Assembly: GCA_948470475.1 (NCBI GenBank)
Contig: OX419344.1
Span: 24,792,225-24,856,224 of the forward strand
Source: Galaxea fascicularis
Taxonomy: Eukaryota; Cnidaria; Anthozoa; Scleractinia; Euphylliidae
Direction: 5' to 3'
Length of the DNA stretch: 64,000 nucleotides
A model generated the notes under the pieces. It worked only from the letters and a program-made list of their open reading frames with translations, ran no database searches and was not told the origin of the DNA. Shown here one piece after another: positions 58,963 to 64,000 of this stretch. The first letter of the stretch is position 1; each line of letters starts with the position of its first letter. The position numbers were made by a program, and so were the translations under genes.

Positions 58963-59854
58963 GTAAGGAAACATGTTGATTCTCTCTGGAGAAATTAGCA
59001 AACAGATACCACTACTGGTAGACATTATTAACATCTATGATGTGTTAGAATTTATAAGACTCTCTATGCTTTAGTGGCCAGTCCTCCATAGCAAAAAGAT
59101 AAAGCCTTATTGATCTACTACTGTTTGGAATTTCTTATTGTCTTCAAAGTAAATTTTGGCAAAATACTTAGTGTTTCATTGTGTTTAGTAACTGGGAAGT
59201 TATTTTAATACCATTATTTTTAAACCTGGCATGTTGATTGGTTTAGAGAAGTCTGCAATAATAGTGCACATACAGGGAAGACGTCATGAACAGATGAAGT
59301 AAAAAACAATGTAAAGAACAAATATATTCCACTTGGCAGCTTGACCTTTCTCTGTTAATGCACAGAAGATGTCGAAGCATGGTAAGAACAACAGTCACAC
59401 TTCTCGCTTGTGGTTCATTGTATACTTTGTTGTTACCACGTTTTGATGTCATCTGTGCACTGTCATAGTAAACATACACAGCCAAATGAAATCAATCTGT
59501 CAACCCTTTAACTTCCAAGATCTGATTATTAATTCTCTTTTCTAGCCACTAGGCATTTCCTTGTACGTTAGTTAAAGTGCACCTAAACCCAAAATTTTTT
59601 TGCGCTATAAAAATGAGGCGTGTTTTTTGGAGTACTTTGGCGCAAAGATTTTTTGATTTGGTTAAATCCTTAATTTTCTACGCCCTGCCGAAATTCGTAA
59701 AATTGGGCTAAAAAGCCGCCATTTTGGCCCCACGGCCGAGTTTTGGGGGCATGGGTCAAGTGGCTGCTGTGACGTCAAATCGAGAACTCGAGAATCTGCG
59801 TTTCGCACATTTCTCTTGTTCCTTTGGGCGAGTTTTTTCAAATTGTGCTTGAAA

Positions 59855-60677
59855 ATGCCAGCCAGATGTGTAGTGGCAGCGAGTAGCAACACCAGAAATT
59901 TAAAGCTTGGTAATGGGTCTTCATATCATACCGTAATACCGAGATGATCGCCCTGAAGCCAGAAAGCGTCGGAAGAAATGGAGGCTTTGTGAAGACGAAT
60001 CAAGCAAAGTGGGAGGCTTCGGAGATTTCGGTGATTTGCTCAAATCATGTTAAAGCTGAAGACTTTGCCTGACGTTTGAATGTCACTATAGAAGGACAAG
60101 GACGTCCCCTGACTCCGTGGTAACAGCGAGATCACTTTGGGATCTGTGCTATCCCATCTGTTCATGCTTTAGCGATCGAAGCACACAACAAGCCACCGAG
60201 TGACAGAGAACGAAGAATGGTGAGACTTTCCTCTGTCTTTTAAGAATTGATTAGTCAACAACTTCCCTGCTAAACTCTTACTGATTCTAGCCTGTACACT
60301 AGAACAAAACCAAGTAAGGTAAAATTAAACATTTTGCTTTAGTGAAAGCATCAAGCAGTAAAAAACATTTATTACAACAAGCATTGTTATCCTCCCCCAG
60401 GCAATAATTGGCATTCTCTCTGCAACCAAGTCCAGTAGAACCATTTTTTTATGGCATTGGCAACACATAAGATTAATTAATGTCTACACTGTGCCTGAAG
60501 ACATGTTGAGTTGGCCTTGGTTAAGTTAAGTTATTTATTCTTTTTTTTTTTTTGTCTCACCAGTGTCTCAAGTCTGAGAAAGTAGTAGCAAAGGATCGAC
60601 CAAAAGAACAGGAAGTAGACAGCAAACAAAGAAATCATCTATGCCCCATTACTCTCCAGTTTGCAAGCGACCAATGA
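59855..60677 (+). pseudogene. THAP-domain locus, apparently decayed
   Basis: THAP domains are C2CH zinc fingers of DNA-binding proteins and P-element transposases. The ATG at 59855 begins MPARCVVAASS, like the usual THAP start, but the second zinc Cys is Ser. A frameshift follows, and the second half appears as FVKTNQAKWEASEISVICSN, then HVKAEDF, ending in TGA at 60070-60072. A donor-like GTGAGA at 60220 and an acceptor before 60564 with a 37-codon frame suggest the remains of a second exon. The upstream 59570-59850 (GCCGCCATTTTGGCC) may be its promoter. Inferred to be non-functional. Confidence 0.55.
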
Positions 60678-60734
60678 AGGGGCAAAGCAAATTTCTTGAC
60701 TGCCCCCACAATAAAATTGATTCTACTTTATTTA

Positions 60735-60775
60735 GAGTTGGTTTGATTTAATGTCTTCAATTAGCAGAGCATCTG
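60735..60775 (+). repeat. SINE family B tail, cut by the BEL/Pao LTR
   Basis: TTGATTTAATGTCTTCAATT, then AGCAGAGCATCTGTG, matches the 3' part of family B SINEs; it stops where the LTR begins. Confidence 0.5.
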
Positions 60776-60959
60776 TGTTCTTGCGAACGGGTCAAAAATT
60801 CAAAGATGAGTCACTGCTTCTAATTTGAACTCGTTTAATGATCCGACATAACAAATTTTGTTCATGACAACAAAAAACATGGCCGAACAGCAACCTCGTG
60901 CTCGATTCGGTCCTACACTGCGCATGTCTGCTAAAACTAGTTCCTAGTCCTTCTGAACA
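60776..60959 (-). mobile_element. Putative 3' LTR of the BEL/Pao element
   Basis: On the minus strand a purine-rich tract AAGGAAGGGAGAA is followed by TGTTCAGAAGG at 60959, and the segment ends in AAGAACA at 60776, giving TG..CA ends. It lies 137 bp downstream of the pol stop. The 5' LTR is outside the window, so the boundaries rest on these signals only. Confidence 0.55.
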
Positions 60960-61096
60960 TTCTCCCTTCCTTGATATGACAATATCAACAATGCAAAACT
61001 GACAAATAGAAAAAAACTCGCATGGAAAAGTTCAACTGAATAAAGTTCTTGAAAATACACTTTTGTCGTCTCTGAGATAAATCTAAAGTTCATGTC

Positions 61097-64000
61097 CTAA
61101 TCACAATGTTCTAGAGGGCAAAGCTTCACTGCTGGTCTTCTCATGACACTCTTCCCAACTCGCACGTCCACCACTCGAACTTTTCCATCTTGTCCAGGGT
61201 ACACTTTGGTGATGCGCCCCAACGGCCATCGTCCCCTAGGGGTGTCTGGTGACATCACTATGACTACATCTCCCTCTTGAAAGTTCTCCTGTTCTCGAAA
61301 CCACTTCTTTCTAGCGTTCAAGCTGGGCAACCACTCTCTTAACCAGCGATGCCAAAAATGACGAACAAGTTCTTGGACCCTCCTCCAGCGTCTACGAGGA
61401 TTGAAAGCTGTACTATCCACAGCATCTGGTGCAAACCGACCCCCTAACTGCCCATGCAGAAAGTGATTGGGGGTAAGAGGTACTGGGTCCTGTGGGTTCA
61501 CCGATTGATAGGTCAATGGACGAGAATTTATCAGACCTTCAGCTCCAACAACTGCACTGAGAAGCTCCTCATCTGTGACATCTGCACTGCTTAAGATGGC
61601 ATAGATGGCCTTTTTGGCAGCTTTTATCATTACTTCATGAACGCCACTGAAGTGAGGGGCAAGAGGCGGGTTGAAGTGCCATTTAATGCCATAACACGCT
61701 GTTTTCTCCTGGATCTTCTCTCTGTCTAAGCCTGCCAACTCTTTTAATTCATTATTTGCTCCGACAAAATTTGTGCCATTATCTGAAAGGACATCTTTTG
61801 GGAGGCCGCGCCGGGACACCATTCGGAAGAATGCGTTCAGAAAAGAGTCTGTATCGAGGCCATACGCTACCTCTAAATGTACTGCCCTTGTACCTAAGCA
61901 CGTAAACAGGCACAAATATCTCTTATGGCGGGTTTTTCCTCTTCCCTGCTTGGTATAGAATGGTCCAGCAAAGTCAACAGATGTCTGACTGAAAGCGCGC
62001 AAGGACTTCTGGGTTCGAAGCTCTGGTAAGGGGGCCATAACTTGTTTGGCAGGGGGGACCTTTTTCCGTCTGCACATGAAACATTCTTTCTCCCACTCTC
62101 TGATGGCTTCTCTGGCCGAGACGATCCAGTATCTGCTTGAAAGGTGAGCAAGGACTTGGTTGGTGCCCCCGTGTTGGTTCTTCTCGTGACTGTCCTTTAT
62201 GATCAGCTTAGTTATCTGGTGATTTCTGGGAAGAATTATGGGATAGCAAGTTTCCCATGGTAGGCAATCTGCGAATCTGAGCCTTCCGTCACACCTAAGT
62301 ACACCTTCTTCATCCAATACCGGCTTCAGAGGCAGCAACTTTGACCTTCCAGGGAGCCCTTTTCCTGACTTCAGTGCTTGGATTTCCTCCTGAAATTCTT
62401 CTTTTTGAGCCAGTCTAATCAAATGCATTTCTGAAGTGACAATTTCCTCTGGTTCCAGAGCTGCTTTCTTGCGTAACGTTGATGGCAGGCGGCAGTTTTC
62501 TAGGAAACGATTCACTGTTGCGGACACCCTTGTAAGCCTAGTCCAGCTGGAGTATCTGGTCGGATCCAAGCGGTCTTCTGTCATTGTGGAAAGAAATGAG
62601 CGTTCCTGTGAATATTCTTGGTACTGCTTGCGGACTTCTATGTCGGCTTCCTTTTTGGTTCCAATCTTCTTTTCTGGCCATTCTGTTTCCTTTTGCATCA
62701 AGAAGGCTGGACCCTTCCACCAGCTTTCTTCATCAATAAGTGTAGAGACACTTAGTCCTCTTGTCAACAGGTCAGCGGGATTCTGCTTGGTTGGCACATG
62801 CCTCCACTGTTCTGGGTCGGTCAACGACTGTATTTCCCCGACACGGTTCGCTACAAAAGGCTTAAATTTTCGGCTACAGCCACGGATCCAATACAATACA
62901 TCCACACTATCTGACCAAAATAACCATTCATGTTTGGGAAGATTCAGAACGTTCCCGACAGCCTCAGCAAGTCGGAGTCCAACTACTGCAGCCATTAATT
63001 CAAGACGAGGGATGCTAACAGCTTGAAGGGGTGCGACCCTTGATTTCGAAGCTACCAGACGACAAGTGACAGATCCATCTTCATATAGATGTCTTGAATA
63101 TGTAGCCGCACCATATGCCTGCTGCGATGCGTCAGTGAAGGTGTGCAGAGTAATCTTCTTGACTCCCAGTCCAGTCCGCAAACATCTAGGTACAAGAAGG
63201 CGGGGAAGTTCCGAAAGTTCTTCAAACCACTCCTGAGCCTTCCTTGACAAGCTTTCTTCCACCAGGTCATCCCAGTCAACCCCACTTTCCCACATCTCTT
63301 GAAGAATTATCTTGGCTCGAATGATGTATGGCGATAGGAACCCAAGAGGGTCAAACAAGGTGGCAATTCCCTTCAAGAACGCACGCTTAGTACTGTAGTG
63401 ATCTCTGCTGGGCGGATGAACTTGGTACTTGAATTCATCTTCATTGGGAGTCCACAACACACCCAGTGTCTTCACAACAGGCAGTTCTCCTCTGTCAAGA
63501 TCCACCTCTGTAACACAATCAGCATGTGGGATATGCTCCAACACCTCTGATATATTAGACAGCCACTTCCTCGCATGCATTCCAGCTGAAGCCCACAACT
63601 GTGACAGCTGCTTGTACAATTCGATCCCCGTCTCCTTATCCGGAACCGAGTCCATGCTATCATCCATGTAAGTGCTCTTCAAAACGGTCTCTGCCCCAAG
63701 GGGAAACTGTGATTGGTGCTTCCGAGCGTGTTCTTGGATGACAAACTGCGCCACAAACGGTGATGAATTTACTCCAAATACAACCCGTTCAAATTCAAAC
63801 ACACTGGGATTTTCTTTAGTTTCCATGTTTCGCCACAAGAAACGATGATAAGGCCGGTCAGATGGATTCAACTTAATTTGCAAGTACATTTCCTTAATGT
63901 CACACATTAGGGCAACTGGGTCACGTCGGAATCGAAGCAATACAGCAAACAGGTCATTTTGGAGCTTAGGACCTTGCAGTAGAAAATCATTGAGGGAAAC
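61097..64000 (-). CDS. BEL/Pao retrotransposon pol polyprotein, C-terminal part
   Basis: One uninterrupted minus-strand frame of about 967 codons reaches the window edge, so gag, protease and the first part of the polymerase are missing. Numbering from the codon at 63940, the polymerase active site YMDDS is at 91-95. A Pao-type RNase H with FTDASQQAYGA lies near 265. An integrase HHCC zinc region follows (H..H near 590-600, CFMC near 635), then the integrase core with TSVDFAGP, LSDNGTNF and HEVMIKAAK supplying the D, D, E residues. A C-terminal DUF5641-like region includes GDVVIVMSPDTPRGRWPLG. No stop or frameshift is visible, which suggests a young insertion. The probable 3' LTR follows. The TTG-initiated frame start is an artefact; the frame is open to 64000. 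Confidence 0.95.
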   Translation of the reverse strand, partial: VSLNDFLLQGPKLQNDLFAVLLRFRRDPVALMCDIKEMYLQIKLNPSDRPYHRFLWRNMETKENPSVFEFERVVFGVNSSPFVAQFVIQEHARKHQSQFPLGAETVLKSTYMDDSMDSVPDKETGIELYKQLSQLWASAGMHARKWLSNISEVLEHIPHADCVTEVDLDRGELPVVKTLGVLWTPNEDEFKYQVHPPSRDHYSTKRAFLKGIATLFDPLGFLSPYIIRAKIILQEMWESGVDWDDLVEESLSRKAQEWFEELSELPRLLVPRCLRTGLGVKKITLHTFTDASQQAYGAATYSRHLYEDGSVTCRLVASKSRVAPLQAVSIPRLELMAAVVGLRLAEAVGNVLNLPKHEWLFWSDSVDVLYWIRGCSRKFKPFVANRVGEIQSLTDPEQWRHVPTKQNPADLLTRGLSVSTLIDEESWWKGPAFLMQKETEWPEKKIGTKKEADIEVRKQYQEYSQERSFLSTMTEDRLDPTRYSSWTRLTRVSATVNRFLENCRLPSTLRKKAALEPEEIVTSEMHLIRLAQKEEFQEEIQALKSGKGLPGRSKLLPLKPVLDEEGVLRCDGRLRFADCLPWETCYPIILPRNHQITKLIIKDSHEKNQHGGTNQVLAHLSSRYWIVSAREAIREWEKECFMCRRKKVPPAKQVMAPLPELRTQKSLRAFSQTSVDFAGPFYTKQGRGKTRHKRYLCLFTCLGTRAVHLEVAYGLDTDSFLNAFFRMVSRRGLPKDVLSDNGTNFVGANNELKELAGLDREKIQEKTACYGIKWHFNPPLAPHFSGVHEVMIKAAKKAIYAILSSADVTDEELLSAVVGAEGLINSRPLTYQSVNPQDPVPLTPNHFLHGQLGGRFAPDAVDSTAFNPRRRWRRVQELVRHFWHRWLREWLPSLNARKKWFREQENFQEGDVVIVMSPDTPRGRWPLGRITKVYPGQDGKVRVVDVRVGKSVMRRPAVKLCPLEHCD

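Noticed and set aside
62436..63026. 196-residue plus-strand open frame
   Set aside because: It is antisense to the BEL/Pao pol frame, a common shadow of long coding regions.

Overview
The window is eukaryotic nuclear DNA from an animal. Genes have many short exons with GT-AG introns, and the introns are full of transposon debris. The repeat set points to a cnidarian, most likely an anthozoan such as a stony coral: Penelope-like elements with a C-terminal GIY-YIG domain and hammerhead ribozymes, several tRNA-derived SINE families, BEL/Pao elements and short inverted-repeat DNA elements. The species is an inference; no marker gene fixes it.

Seven host protein-coding genes can be read exon by exon. 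From left to right they are: the 5' half of CAB39/MO25 (minus, 10899 down to 2581, rest off the left edge); a C5orf34 homologue (minus, 23587 to 14753); RAB6 (plus, 23794 to 27178, with a second terminal exon at 28199-28324); a long-chain acyl-CoA synthetase of the ACSL3/4 clade (plus, 30583 to 38131); a homocysteine S-methyltransferase (minus, 45676 to 39452); NME7 (plus, 45859 to 51761); and the 5' part of a PA-domain protein resembling RNF13/RNF167 E3 ligases (plus, from 56335). C5orf34/RAB6 and the methyltransferase/NME7 are head-to-head pairs whose start codons are about 0.2 kb apart, so each pair probably shares a promoter. RAB6 and ACSL are tandem, and ACSL and the methyltransferase converge. 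The genes have unrelated roles (LKB1 scaffold, Golgi trafficking, lipid activation, methionine metabolism, cilium/centrosome nucleotide kinase, ubiquitin ligase); nothing suggests a functional cluster.

Introns and intergenic gaps hold the accessory content: a 109-bp minisatellite (211-730), a Penelope-like copy with an inverted 5' part and an intact-looking hammerhead ribozyme (1215-2110), terminal-inverted-repeat elements at 2830-4155, 6090-6641, 9990-10516, 10140-10303, 11064-11799, 24394-24694 and 34553-35096, a GIY-YIG-bearing insertion with 12-bp flanking direct repeats (4383-5808), a GGGTG..CACCC array at two distant loci, at least five SINE families (some nested), LINE fragments, a decayed THAP-domain locus, and a BEL/Pao pol gene with its 3' LTR at the right end.

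The best candidates for something new are the duplicated, apparently mutually exclusive last coding exon of RAB6, which would give two C-terminal tails with different prenylation motifs, and a likely U12-type intron in the C5orf34 homologue.
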